A stretch of 64,000 nucleotides of DNA from the NCBI GenBank assembly GCA_017549185.1, contig JAFYVJ010000074.1:54437-118436 (forward strand), given 5' to 3'. Under the pieces are notes generated by a model. That model saw only the letters and a list, made by a program, of their open reading frames with translations, had not been told where the DNA came from and did no database searches. The stretch comes from Roseburia sp. (GTDB lineage Bacteria > Bacillota > Clostridia > Lachnospirales > Lachnospiraceae). The position numbers and the translations under genes are program-made. The number at the start of each line of letters is the position of its first letter. Position 1 is the stretch's first letter. Below, piece after piece: positions 9,731 to 18,208 of this stretch.

Positions 9731-10948
9731 ATGAAAAGAATTGAGCGTAAAGAATATTTGGATTGGCTGATTCGCCAGAGAGAAAAGCAAATCATTAAGG
9801 TAGTCACAGGTGTGCGAAGATGCGGCAAATCTACGTTGTTTGAAATTTACCATGATTATCTTTTAGAGAACGGAGTAGAGCCTACGCAAATTATATCTTT
9901 GAATTTTGAGGATATCGAGTATGAAGATTTGCGGGATTACAAACGTCTGTATGAATATGTAAAAGAGCGACTTGTGCCGGATAAGATGAACTATATTTTC
10001 TTTGATGAGATTCAGCATGTGGAGCAGTATCAAAAAACAGTAGACAGTCTGTTTTTACGTGAAAATTGTGACGTGTATATCACCGGTTCTAATGCATATT
10101 TTATGTCAGGCGAATTGGCTACATTGCTAACAGGCCGTTATGCGGAATTAGCCATGATGCCATTATCTTTTAAGGAATTCTGTGAAGGACTGGAGGAGGA
10201 CGAAAAGCAACTGCCACTAAACGTAAAATTCCAGAAATATATAACCGTTGGTTCTTTTCCATATGTATTAAAATATGGATATGGTGTGCAGGAAGCAAAA
10301 GAGTATATGCAAGGCATTTACCATACTATTTTATTGAATGATGTAGTGAAACGACTGAAAATATCAGATGTAAACATGCTGGAAGATGTGACAAGGTTCA
10401 TGTTATTTAATATTGGCAACCGCACATCACCGACGACAATTGCCAATACCATGACATCCAAGCAGAAAAAAATCGATCCCAAAACAGTTGATAGATACAT
10501 CCGTGGACTTACAGACAGTTTACTATTTTATGAAGCAAGAAGATATAATATCCGAGGAAAAGAATTTTTAAGTACAATGAATAAATATTATGCAGCAGAT
10601 ATGGGAATGCGTAATATGCTCGTGCAAGGAAGCTCTTCTGACGTGGGACACATACTGGAAAACCTTGTATACCTGGAATTGAAGAGGAGAGGCTTTGAGG
10701 TATATGTGGGTCAACTCGGAACGGATGGAGAGATTGATTTTGTGACGATGAGGGATGGAAAACTGGCTTACTATCAGGTCGCTGCATCTACGCTGGATGA
10801 AGAGGTATTGAAACGGGAACTTGCTCCGTTAAATAATATCAAGGATAATTATCCGAAGTATTTGCTGACGTTAGATGAGTTGTTTGAAGATATGAATTAC
10901 GACGGGGTACAGAAGCTTAATGCATTAAAATGGTTTTTAGAAAGCTAA
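9731..10948 (+). CDS. AAA_14/DUF4143 family ATPase
   Basis: A 405-residue protein with a Walker A motif (GVRRCGKST, about residues 27-35), Walker B (YIFFDEIQ, about 88-95), a sensor-like TGSN stretch (about 115) and an ARY/GRY arginine segment, followed by a DUF4143 C-terminal half with a nuclease-like pattern (ILENLVYLELKRRG ... GEIDFV ... YYQVA). This matches the large family of archaeal and bacterial AAA+ ATPases whose cellular job is poorly known; some are linked to mobile or defence contexts. The E-x(n)-G-E-I-D-F-V-x(n)-Y-x-Q series resembles a PD-(D/E)xK fold in which the usual Lys is Gln. Start ATG follows GAGGTATTATC. It stands alone between two hairpins and the HTH regulator 51 bases downstream. 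Confidence 0.85.
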   Translation: MKRIERKEYLDWLIRQREKQIIKVVTGVRRCGKSTLFEIYHDYLLENGVEPTQIISLNFEDIEYEDLRDYKRLYEYVKERLVPDKMNYIFFDEIQHVEQYQKTVDSLFLRENCDVYITGSNAYFMSGELATLLTGRYAELAMMPLSFKEFCEGLEEDEKQLPLNVKFQKYITVGSFPYVLKYGYGVQEAKEYMQGIYHTILLNDVVKRLKISDVNMLEDVTRFMLFNIGNRTSPTTIANTMTSKQKKIDPKTVDRYIRGLTDSLLFYEARRYNIRGKEFLSTMNKYYAADMGMRNMLVQGSSSDVGHILENLVYLELKRRGFEVYVGQLGTDGEIDFVTMRDGKLAYYQVAASTLDEEVLKRELAPLNNIKDNYPKYLLTLDELFEDMNYDGVQKLNALKWFLES

Positions 10949-10999
10949 AATTTATGTTACAATGAGAACGACAAACGTAGAAAGGGGAGTGTTGTATAA

Positions 11000-12892
11000 A
11001 TGCCAAGATACGTAAAAGACGAAATAAACTTTCATAAATTCCTAGATGCAATGCGGCAGCTTAAAGAGGTAACCTTAGAACAGGTGTGTGATGGTCTGTG
11101 CTCTGCTAGTATGATGAAGCGCATAGAGTACGGAGACCGCCTGCCGGAAAAGCAGATGCGCGATCGCCTTATGGCGAGAATGGGTGTGTCGATAGAAGGA
11201 TATGAAGATTATCTGTCCACTGAAGAACACGAACAGTGGAAGCTGCGCCAGAAGCTTCTTCGGAGTATTGAAAATAGACAGGTCATAGAAGCGGAACAAT
11301 ATTTAGAAGCATACCGCATTTATGAAAAGCAGAATTCTGTTGAAGCACAGTATTGTGATGCAATGGAACTTATGATTTTACAGATGCAAAATGCACCACT
11401 AGAAAAGCAGCAGGCAGTCATCGCCCATGCTGTAGGACTTACTATGCCTAAAATCGAGGATGGTCTATCGGAAAAAATGCTCTTGTCAGAACAGGAATTA
11501 AATCTGCTGACGGAATATGTATGGTTGTGTGAGTATAGCGGCAATCCGGAGGCTGAATTTGAATGGCGGTACAAGCAGTATCAGGAGATATTGCATTACA
11601 TCGAACATTCCCGTTTAGATGAGTTCTGTCGTGCAAAAGTCTATCCGAAGGTAGCATATTATCTAAGTGAGCTTATATTACATAAAGCAAAGACAGAAGA
11701 AAAGCTTAAAACTGGGATAAGAATCTGTAATGATGCTATTGAATTATTACGCGACAGTAGGAAGTTGTACTATTTAATTGAATTAGTAGAATTTTTAGAA
11801 AGACTCGTGCAAGAGTACGAGTTTTATTTGAGAAAGGTGAATAGGCGAGACGAAATAGAAAAAATACAGGATGACCTTCAAGAGAAAAAAGAATGGCGGG
11901 ATGTATTTATGGAGTTATATACCGAACACGAGGTATGCCCGTATATGGAGCATTTCTGCCATCTGTATTGGGAGATGGAGACTTACTGCATCGGTGATGT
12001 CATTCGGATTAGGCGACAAATGTTCGGTATGACGAAAGAAGAATTATGTGAAGGGATTTGCTCGGTAAAAACATTGACCCGTATTGAGCATAAAAAAGTA
12101 AAAACCCAGATGCCGATTGTTCGAGAACTGTTTGAACGTTTGGGATTGTGTCCTGAATATATTCGCGCAAGGGTAATTACTAGTAATTATAGTTTACTAA
12201 AATTAGCGGGAGAACTGGTATGGTATGTGAATAATCATAAAATTTTGGAATGGGAGAGGTGCTTGAAGGAACTGGAAGAACGATTGTGCTTGGATATTCC
12301 GCAGAATAAGCAGTTTGTAATGTATCACCGTTACTTGTTAAAGTTGCAGAAAAAGAGTGTTTCTAAAGAGGAATTCATAAATAAGCTGATTGAGATAATA
12401 GAATATACGATACCAATGGATAGTATAATGAAGGAGGGTGAAAGATTTTTATCCCATGAAGAGTATACTTACATACGTGGTATAGGTATGCGCGCAGAAA
12501 AAGAAATGGCAGCAAAATGCATGGGAATTATTCGTGGACTTTGTACAGAGAAGGAAGTAGCGAGTGGTCATATCGGGAAGTATGAGTTTTTGATAACAAG
12601 TGTTATTAGTTATCTTGGAAATATTGGCGAGTACGAAGAATCAGACAGGCTTAGTACAATGCTTGCAAGACTAAGCCTCACATACCGGAGGTCTTATGTG
12701 CTTGCAGAGACATTGTATAATAATCTTTGGAATAAGCAAACCGCAATGTCGGAAATAGACAAGAGCGAAGATGAAGGGGATGAAAGTATAATAAAAAATT
12801 GTGTTTGGCTGAGCAAATATAATAAAAATGAGAAGTTAATTACATTTTTTGAAAAGAATTTAGAAGAACATGAAAAATATAAGTTATTCTAA
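11000..12892 (+). CDS. Double-headed HTH/TPR-like regulator (RRNPP-like candidate)
   Basis: A 630-residue soluble, mostly helical protein. Two related XRE-type HTH modules are visible: residues about 10-65 (LEQVCDGLCSASMMKRIEYG) and about 332-390 (KEELCEGICSVKTLTRIEHK). Each is followed by a long region of paired helices resembling TPR repeats, so the gene looks like an internal duplication of an HTH-plus-TPR unit. In Rgg, PlcR and PrgX-type regulators such TPR domains bind short exported peptides, and those proteins are usually about 280-320 residues, half this length. AAAGGGGAG precedes the ATG. The 3' end overlaps by 9 bases, tail to tail, a small gene for an exported peptide. A peptide-sensing transcription factor is the best guess; target genes are unknown. 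Confidence 0.75.
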   Translation: MPRYVKDEINFHKFLDAMRQLKEVTLEQVCDGLCSASMMKRIEYGDRLPEKQMRDRLMARMGVSIEGYEDYLSTEEHEQWKLRQKLLRSIENRQVIEAEQYLEAYRIYEKQNSVEAQYCDAMELMILQMQNAPLEKQQAVIAHAVGLTMPKIEDGLSEKMLLSEQELNLLTEYVWLCEYSGNPEAEFEWRYKQYQEILHYIEHSRLDEFCRAKVYPKVAYYLSELILHKAKTEEKLKTGIRICNDAIELLRDSRKLYYLIELVEFLERLVQEYEFYLRKVNRRDEIEKIQDDLQEKKEWRDVFMELYTEHEVCPYMEHFCHLYWEMETYCIGDVIRIRRQMFGMTKEELCEGICSVKTLTRIEHKKVKTQMPIVRELFERLGLCPEYIRARVITSNYSLLKLAGELVWYVNNHKILEWERCLKELEERLCLDIPQNKQFVMYHRYLLKLQKKSVSKEEFINKLIEIIEYTIPMDSIMKEGERFLSHEEYTYIRGIGMRAEKEMAAKCMGIIRGLCTEKEVASGHIGKYEFLITSVISYLGNIGEYEESDRLSTMLARLSLTYRRSYVLAETLYNNLWNKQTAMSEIDKSEDEGDESIIKNCVWLSKYNKNEKLITFFEKNLEEHEKYKLF

Positions 12893-13036
12893 TTTTTCGT
12901 CATCAAGTGGGATGTTACTATATGCTTCTATGTCATTAGTAGTATTTGTGCTATCTAATGTGAAAGGTGTTACGTTAGTAGTTACTGTAAGAAGTAAAGA
13001 AAATAAGATGAATAATTTGATTAACGCTTTTTTCAT
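12884..13036 (-). CDS. Small exported peptide, possible pheromone precursor
   Basis: A 50-residue product: MKKALIK start, hydrophobic core FILFSLLLTV, then a polar tail TNVTPFTLDSTNT... ending in IPLDDEKLE. The start at 13036 has an ideal GGAGGAAAAC ribosome binding site, and a TTGTTT-N17-TATAAT promoter lies just upstream on the same strand. A longer in-frame reading from 13120 lacks a ribosome binding site and was rejected. The last codons overlap the convergent regulator gene. Size, signal and position fit an RRNPP-type signal precursor whose C-terminal part would be exported and matured. This is inference from layout; the residues of a mature signal cannot be fixed from one sequence. Confidence 0.65.
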   Translation of the reverse strand: MKKALIKLFILFSLLLTVTTNVTPFTLDSTNTTNDIEAYSNIPLDDEKLE

Positions 13037-13075
13037 AAGTTGTTTTCCTCCGTGGATATAAATTAATATGTATGA

Positions 13076-13104
13076 ATTATAAATGTAGAATAAAAAGAAA
13101 ACAA
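13076..13104 (-). promoter_or_regulatory. Promoter of the small peptide gene
   Basis: On the minus strand TTGTTT (13099-13104) and a perfect TATAAT (13076-13081) are 17 bases apart, placing a start near 13069 and a leader of about 33 bases. The -35 box lies in one arm of the neighbouring palindrome. Confidence 0.6.
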
Positions 13105-13158
13105 GGGACAGAGTTGTCAAAAAACTTCTTATTTTTTGACAACTCTGTCCCTTGTTTT
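13098..13158. repeat. 27-bp-arm palindrome between divergent genes
   Basis: Two perfect 27-base arms (AAAACAAGGGACAGAGTTGT followed by CAAAAAA, and its complement) surround a 7-base loop. It sits upstream of both the peptide gene and the HAAS gene, so an ordinary terminator role is awkward: neither gene ends here. The GGGACAGAG core recalls small REP-like palindromes of Clostridia; that link is inference. Confidence 0.7.
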
Positions 13159-13237
13159 ATCCTGATTTTGTGGTTTAGAATTTAAGTATGAGATTTGCAG
13201 ATATATTATTTATGAAAAAACGTGAAAAGAGAGAATT

Positions 13238-14035
13238 ATGAAATACATATGTCAAAAAGATTATCTTATAAAGTTAAAAAATGATATGTTGTTACAGTTT
13301 TCGCATCAAGATATTTGTATGGTGTTAGAAGATATAGATCAAATTTTTAAAGATGGAAGCAAAGATGGAAAGTCTGAACAAGAAATATGTCATGAATTAG
13401 GAACTCCAACGGAACTGGCAAGGATGCTAAAGCAAGACAGTCACAATAATAAATTAAAAGTAATTTTATCCATCTTTTATATCTTAATAGGAATTGCTAT
13501 ATTGAGATTAAATTTTCATATTTATAATACATTCAACATCTTTTTGGGGTGCGTGTTAGTAATTGTAGTTCCGGTTTATGTATGGAATTTGTGTGGAGGA
13601 AGAATTCTTTTTAAACTACAACAAAATCCGATAGTATTTGACTGGAAGATAAAGATAATGGTTATAGCTATGAGTATTTTTGTGGTTATGCAGCAAGCAG
13701 TTTTAATACTAATAAATGTTTCAAATGAAATAATGGATGTAAATAGTAAGATAGAGCTGCTTGGGGGAATGTTTTATATGTCAAATGCATTTTTACTAAT
13801 CTTGATAGGTATTACTTTATATACAACATATATACTATATCAAGGTAATTTGCTAGCTGTGAGTATGCTGTTTTTTGTTATGGGAGGATTTTTTTCATCG
13901 TTGAGTTATACTTCATATTGTGCAAGACTTGATAAAATAGGAGGAGATATATATTTATGTCTGCTTCCATATATATTAGGCGGTGTTTTTTCTTTATGTT
14001 TTTTTCTATATATAAGAAAGAGGGAGGAAAAGTAA
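13238..14035 (+). CDS. HAAS-domain integral membrane protein
   Basis: A 265-residue protein. Residues 1-65 carry the HAAS/DUF1700-like helical head (KNDMLLQF...DIDQIFKDGSKDGKSEQEICHELGTP, with the typical GKSE-EI-LGTP signature); the rest has about six membrane segments and a short basic tail RKREEK. HAAS proteins are usually encoded with PadR regulators and thought to act with them in membrane-linked signalling. Here the PadR gene follows after one base, so the pair is certainly co-transcribed. GAAAAGAGAG precedes the ATG. Confidence 0.75.
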   Translation: MKYICQKDYLIKLKNDMLLQFSHQDICMVLEDIDQIFKDGSKDGKSEQEICHELGTPTELARMLKQDSHNNKLKVILSIFYILIGIAILRLNFHIYNTFNIFLGCVLVIVVPVYVWNLCGGRILFKLQQNPIVFDWKIKIMVIAMSIFVVMQQAVLILINVSNEIMDVNSKIELLGGMFYMSNAFLLILIGITLYTTYILYQGNLLAVSMLFFVMGGFFSSLSYTSYCARLDKIGGDIYLCLLPYILGGVFSLCFFLYIRKREEK

Positions 14036-14036
14036 T

Positions 14037-14336
14037 ATGGAACATAAAATAGTATGGGAAATAGTAGAATTTTGTGTTCTTTATCAATTTTTAACAAATG
14101 ATTATTCGGGATATGATATTCTGATAAAGATGCGAACTCTTTTTCCGGATATAAATGGAGGTATGTTTTATTCCGTTTTACGAAAATTACATACAAAAGG
14201 ATTTATTGAGATATATTTTAACAGCCATCAAGAAAAAAAATACAAATTGACAAAAATAGGAGAGAGTCATTTGATAATATCTATAAATAATTGGAGACAC
14301 GTAAAAGAGATTGCTAGAAAAATAGGTGTAGATTAG
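14037..14336 (+). CDS. PadR family transcriptional regulator
   Basis: A 99-residue winged-helix protein. The PadR hallmarks are present: an N-terminal helix pair, SGYDIL, then GGMFYSVLRKLHTKGFIE and a wing EKKYKLTKIGESHL. It lacks the long C-terminal dimer helix of large PadR proteins, so it belongs to the short class. Its closest variable position is FYSVLRKL, where classical members have TLYRALRRL. It starts one base after the HAAS gene and probably represses that pair and perhaps the exported protein gene just downstream. Confidence 0.85.
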   Translation: MEHKIVWEIVEFCVLYQFLTNDYSGYDILIKMRTLFPDINGGMFYSVLRKLHTKGFIEIYFNSHQEKKYKLTKIGESHLIISINNWRHVKEIARKIGVD

Positions 14337-14391
14337 TAATGTTGTTGCTGATATATACTAAAATGGGTAAAATTAGATGTTAAATCAAAGA

Positions 14392-14432
14392 AAAAAATGC
14401 TTGATTATTCGGGGTATAAACAAGTATTTTTT
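14392..14432 (+). terminator. Terminator after the HAAS-PadR pair
   Basis: Stem AAAAAATGCTTG with CAAGTATTTTTT (one G-U pair), a 17-base loop and a T-run, ending before the exported-protein gene. Confidence 0.6.
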
Positions 14433-14483
14433 AAGAGTTGTATAAATGACAAATTGAATATTATTGGTTAAAGGAGAAATATC

Positions 14484-15011
14484 ATGAAACTAAGGAGAAT
14501 ATTTAGCTGCATAATAGCATTTGCAATAGCGATAACGTTACTTCCAAAAGTAAATGTACAAGCAGAAGAAAGTATACCGGTTGCACCGACTGATTTTGGA
14601 TTACCTATTAGTGTGACAACATATGAAGATGAAGAAGGATGTGTTGTAACAGAACGAATATATTTTTATTCTGATACATCTTCGAAGTTACGAGGAAAAA
14701 GTGGAGAAGGTTGGTATCGCAATGAGAAAACGCATGAGTGGAAAGCGGGAGCTGTTACAACATATTATGCACAAGGATATTTTACATGGGGAGATGGAGA
14801 AGTTTCCGTATCAAATGTGACTGGCGGTGCTAACAATGTAAATGGAATTACACTATCTAATAAATTGACAACATCTGGTACGGGAAGATATGGGTTTGTA
14901 TTTAATAAATATGCATATGTTACATTTTCGTGTACAGCTACGAACCTTGTTGGTCTGACTCAGGATTTATCAGTAACAATACGTGTAAGTGAGAGTGGAA
15001 ACACGATATAA
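14484..15011 (+). CDS. Exported protein of unknown function
   Basis: A 175-residue protein with a Sec signal peptide (MKLRRIF, hydrophobic core, probable cleavage after NVQA at about residue 29). The mature part is rich in Thr, Tyr and Gly, has a single Cys pair spaced far apart and looks all-beta (YFTWGDGEVSVSNV, GRYGFVFNKYAYVTF). I recognise no family. AAAGGAG precedes the ATG and a strong terminator follows, so it is a single-gene unit. Its place directly after the HAAS-PadR pair suggests, but does not show, common control. Confidence 0.7.
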   Translation: MKLRRIFSCIIAFAIAITLLPKVNVQAEESIPVAPTDFGLPISVTTYEDEEGCVVTERIYFYSDTSSKLRGKSGEGWYRNEKTHEWKAGAVTTYYAQGYFTWGDGEVSVSNVTGGANNVNGITLSNKLTTSGTGRYGFVFNKYAYVTFSCTATNLVGLTQDLSVTIRVSESGNTI

Positions 15012-15024
15012 GAATAGTAAAACG

Positions 15025-15066
15025 CACAGGTAATGGATTCAAACCCCGGCTTTACCTGTGTTTTTT
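15025..15066 (+). terminator. Terminator of the exported-protein gene
   Basis: Stem CACAGGTAA/TTACCTGTG with an 18-base loop, followed by TTTTTT, 13 bases after the stop. Confidence 0.85.
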
Positions 15067-15351
15067 ATCCTACTTTAGAAAAGAATTCATTGCATTAGCA
15101 TTGATTAGGGTGTTAAAAGACATCTTTTATTGATATTTAATGTTATTTCTACCTTTAAAAATTTAAGACGAATTGTATTTAAGATGAATAATACCCATAG
15201 TACAATTAGTGTGGTATTCTGATGAAATAGCATATAGTTGGATGATAATACTTTTTATAAGGTTGAGAAGATGGAAAAAAATAGGTATATGTATTAATTA
15301 AGAAAATAAAGAATAAAGATGCAGTTTCTTTTAAGGAGTAAAATGCAGGAT
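15067..15351. other. Intergenic stretch with no gene seen
   Basis: About 285 AT-rich bases between two terminators. No reading frame with a ribosome binding site of useful length, no RNA gene and no clear repeat was found. Confidence 0.6.
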
Positions 15352-15394
15352 AAAAATCCCTTGCAAAGTTTTAATAAAGATGCAAGGGATTTTT
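15352..15394 (-). terminator. Terminator of tyrS
   Basis: Stem AAAAATCCCTTGCA/TGCAAGGGATTTTT with T-tracts on both strands, 13 bases past the tyrS stop codon. Confidence 0.85.
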
Positions 15395-15407
15395 CTATCG
15401 GGGCTAC

Positions 15408-16634
15408 TTATTTCATAACAACTTTCACGAATTTCTTCTTACCACGTTTTACAACAACGCCGTCGCCTTTGAAAAAGTCAGCATTGTAAGTAGCTTTAAG
15501 ATCAGTCACTTTTTCGTCACCAACCATGACACCGCCCTGTTCTACTGCACGACGTGCATCAGAACGGGATTTGTCTAAGCCCGTACGAACGAGAACCGCC
15601 ATGATGTCCATGTCACGTTCTGCGAAGTCTTCTGCTGTAAGTTCAACAGTTGGCATGTTAGCTAAGTCACCGCCGCCCGCGAAAAGTGCGTGAGATGCTT
15701 CTCTTGCTTTTTCTGCTTCTTCTTCACCATGAACGAGCTTAGTAAGCTCGAATGCTAAGATTTCTTTTGCCTGGTTAAGCTGTGCGCCTTCCCAAGAATC
15801 CATTGCTTCGATTTCTTCCATTGGAAGGAAGGTAAGCATACGGATACATTTTAATACGTCAGCGTCAGCTACGTTTCTCCAGTACTGGAAGAAGTCGAAT
15901 GGAGATGTCTTGTTTGGGTCAAGCCATACAGCACCGGACTGTGTTTTACCCATTTTTTTACCTTCTGAGTTCAGAAGAAGTGTGATGGTCATAGCGTGAG
16001 CATCTTTGCCGAGTTTACGACGAATAAGCTCTGTACCGCCGAGCATGTTGCTCCATTGGTCGTCTCCACCAAATTCGAGGTTACAATCGTAATCCTGGAA
16101 TAATTTGTAGAAGTCGTATGACTGCATAATCATGTAATTGAATTCTAAAAAACTAAGACCTTTTTCCATACGCTGTTTGTAGCATTCAGCTGTTAACATA
16201 CGGTTAACGGAGAAGTGTGGTCCAACTTCACGTAAAACGTCGATGTAGTTTAGCTCTGTGAGCCAGTCAGCGTTATTAACGAGAAGGGCTTTGCCTTCTG
16301 AGAAGTCGATGAAACGGCTCATCTGTTTCTTAAAGCATTCTACGTTGTGAGCGATTGTCTCTGTAGTCATCATCTGACGCATGTCGGTACGTCCGGATGG
16401 GTCACCAATCATGGCTGTGCCACCACCGATCAGTGCGATTGGTTTGTTGCCAGCCATCTGGAGACGTTTCATTAAGCAAAGAGCCATGAAATGTCCTACG
16501 TGGAGGCTGTCTGCGGTTGGGTCAAAACCGATGTAGAAAGTTGCTTTTCCGTTGTTGATTAAGTTTTTGATTTCTTCTTCGTTGGTTACCTGAGCGATAA
16601 GACCGCGGGCAACTAATTCTTCATATAATGTCAT
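15408..16634 (-). CDS. tyrS: Tyrosyl-tRNA synthetase
   Basis: A 408-residue class I synthetase that charges tRNA-Tyr. Visible parts: the HIGH-like HVGHF (about residue 47-51), the tyrosine-binding stretch [14 protein letters not shown] and GGDDQWSNM, the KMSKS-like loop KKMGKTQSG (about 230), and a C-terminal S4 RNA-binding domain ([21 protein letters not shown]). Length is normal. Start ATG follows GAAAGGAAG. A T-box leader lies upstream and a terminator downstream, so it is monocistronic and induced by uncharged tRNA-Tyr. Confidence 0.97.
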   Translation of the reverse strand: MTLYEELVARGLIAQVTNEEEIKNLINNGKATFYIGFDPTADSLHVGHFMALCLMKRLQMAGNKPIALIGGGTAMIGDPSGRTDMRQMMTTETIAHNVECFKKQMSRFIDFSEGKALLVNNADWLTELNYIDVLREVGPHFSVNRMLTAECYKQRMEKGLSFLEFNYMIMQSYDFYKLFQDYDCNLEFGGDDQWSNMLGGTELIRRKLGKDAHAMTITLLLNSEGKKMGKTQSGAVWLDPNKTSPFDFFQYWRNVADADVLKCIRMLTFLPMEEIEAMDSWEGAQLNQAKEILAFELTKLVHGEEEAEKAREASHALFAGGGDLANMPTVELTAEDFAERDMDIMAVLVRTGLDKSRSDARRAVEQGGVMVGDEKVTDLKATYNADFFKGDGVVVKRGKKKFVKVVMK

Positions 16635-16750
16635 AATTCATTCTTCCTTTCTTTCTTGTTATAGCATATTTTATTTAATAAGAGTTCCCTTCTATTTGGT
16701 GGTAGGACATAGGTCTGCAACATCTATATTAGTTGAAGTGTTACATTTTA

Positions 16751-17067
16751 GAGAAAAAGAAAAGTCCTCTCCGGTCAAAGACCGAAAAGGACGAAACTAC
16801 TCGTGATACCACCTTTTTTCGTAAGCAGCTCGCACTGCTTACCTCTGTAAGTGTCCGACAACACTCCGGTGCTTATAACGTGCACTACTACGTCACAGCC
16901 TACTATCGAAATCCGTATCTGCCGACTTACAGCAGTTTTCAAATTCAGTGTGAAGCTCGGGGATGTATTCGTAATAAGCTTCCCATGCACCTCTCATCAA
17001 CCGGTTACTTTCTGTCTGTTTCACTTACTATTACTTGTTCCCGTCAAAGCCTTTAAATGCTTCAATT
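16751..17067 (-). promoter_or_regulatory. T-box leader of tyrS
   Basis: On the minus strand the 5' part contains GGGAACAAGTA (stem I S-turn region), a candidate UAC (Tyr) specifier in GAATACA at 16965-16967, the T-box itself GGTGGTATCACGAG (within 16797-16814) and a terminator GTCC...GGAC with a T-rich tail (16751-16792). The UGGU in the T-box bulge would pair with an A73 acceptor end, as tRNA-Tyr has. Uncharged tRNA-Tyr should favour the antiterminator. An adjacent UAC at 16971-16973 is the rival specifier. Confidence 0.9.
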
Positions 17068-17073
17068 AAAGGT

Positions 17074-17103
17074 ATTATAGTCACTATGGACGGGATTTGT
17101 CAA
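17074..17103 (-). promoter_or_regulatory. Promoter of the tyrS leader
   Basis: Minus-strand TTGACA (17098-17103) and TATAAT (17074-17079), both perfect, 18 bases apart, just upstream of the T-box leader. Confidence 0.85.
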
Positions 17104-17245
17104 GGTACAAATGTCATTATATTGTGGACAAACACAAATGAAAAAATTTTTTATGTGGATATCCGAAAATAAGAAAATAGTAGCATCTGAGATTTTTTGT
17201 GATATGATAATTTTATGAAGATGTAAAAATGAGGTGCACAGATAT

Positions 17246-18208
17246 ATGAAAAGAAAAGTAGTAGTCTTAGGTGGCGGAACAGGTTCGTCTACGTTACTTC
17301 GGGGATTGAAGGAATTTCCTTTAGATATAACAGCCATCGTGTCGGTTTGCGATGATGGCAAGAGTACAGGTGTATTGCGAGAAGAATTTAGTATTCCGGC
17401 GGTGGGTGATATTCGCCGTGTGCTTGCTGCACTTTCGGAGACAGAACCATTGGTGATGGAATTGTTTAATTATCGTTTTAAGACGACAAGTGATTTAGAT
17501 GGTCATACCGTGGGGAATTTGTTGCTTACGGCATCTTCTGAAATTACAGGGAATCTGTCAGATGGTATTGAGGCTTTAAGTAAGGTTTTTAACTTGAAGG
17601 GAAAAGTTGTGCCTCTTACTGAGGACAATGTGGTTTTAATGGGTGAGATGACAGATGGAACGATTATCGAGGGTGAGCATAATATTACGCAGAATGGGAC
17701 ACCTATCAAACGGGTTTATTATAAGGAAGAGCCGATTCCAACAAAGGAAGCGGTAAAGGCACTAGAAGAGGCGGATTTGATTCTCCTTAGTATGGGAAGT
17801 CTTTTTACCAGTATCATTCCGAATTTGATTTGTGATGGAATTATCAGTGCAATTGACCGCAGTAATGCAAAAATTATGTATGTGTGCAATATGGTGACAC
17901 AGCCGGGTGAGACGGAAGATTTTAAAGTGTCTGACCATGTCAAATTATTAAATCAGTATCTTGGAAAACACAAAATAGATATCGTACTTGCTAATAATGG
18001 TGCAATTGATGTAGAAATGGCAAAACGATACGAATCTTTAGAACAAAAAGATCCGGTCGAGTTAGACATGGAGAAGACCAAAGAAATCGTAGACATGGTA
18101 ATTTGTGATGATTATGTAACGGTAAAAAATAATTTACTGCGTCACAATGTATTGAAATTGAGTATGCATATATTTGGTTATTTATTGGAGCAGAAAAAAG
18201 ATGAGTGA
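17246..18208 (+). CDS. yvcK: YvcK/CofD-like gluconeogenesis factor
   Basis: A 320-residue protein of the YvcK branch: VVVLGGGTGSSTLLRGLK at the N-terminus, AIVSVCDDGKSTGVLREEF, AVGDIRRVLAAL, HTVGNLLL and ADLILLSMGSLFTSI. In Bacillus, YvcK binds UDP-GlcNAc and links carbon use to cell-wall synthesis. ATG at 17246 is chosen because the earlier GTG at 17234 is part of its GAGGTG ribosome binding site. In many Firmicutes yvcK lies between rapZ and whiA; neither is present here. Its end overlaps the MATE gene by 8 bases, so the two are translationally coupled. Confidence 0.93.
   Translation: MKRKVVVLGGGTGSSTLLRGLKEFPLDITAIVSVCDDGKSTGVLREEFSIPAVGDIRRVLAALSETEPLVMELFNYRFKTTSDLDGHTVGNLLLTASSEITGNLSDGIEALSKVFNLKGKVVPLTEDNVVLMGEMTDGTIIEGEHNITQNGTPIKRVYYKEEPIPTKEAVKALEEADLILLSMGSLFTSIIPNLICDGIISAIDRSNAKIMYVCNMVTQPGETEDFKVSDHVKLLNQYLGKHKIDIVLANNGAIDVEMAKRYESLEQKDPVELDMEKTKEIVDMVICDDYVTVKNNLLRHNVLKLSMHIFGYLLEQKKDE

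Noticed and set aside
12870-13061. 63-codon plus-strand frame after the HTH regulator
   Set aside because: It is the antisense shadow of the exported peptide gene, which has the better ribosome binding site, signal peptide and promoter.
13037-13120. N-terminal extension of the exported peptide to 78 residues
   Set aside because: The longer start lies in the palindrome upstream of the predicted promoter and has no ribosome binding site.
16733-17069. Short reading frames on both strands over the tyrS leader
   Set aside because: They lie in the T-box RNA, have no ribosome binding sites and look like no protein.
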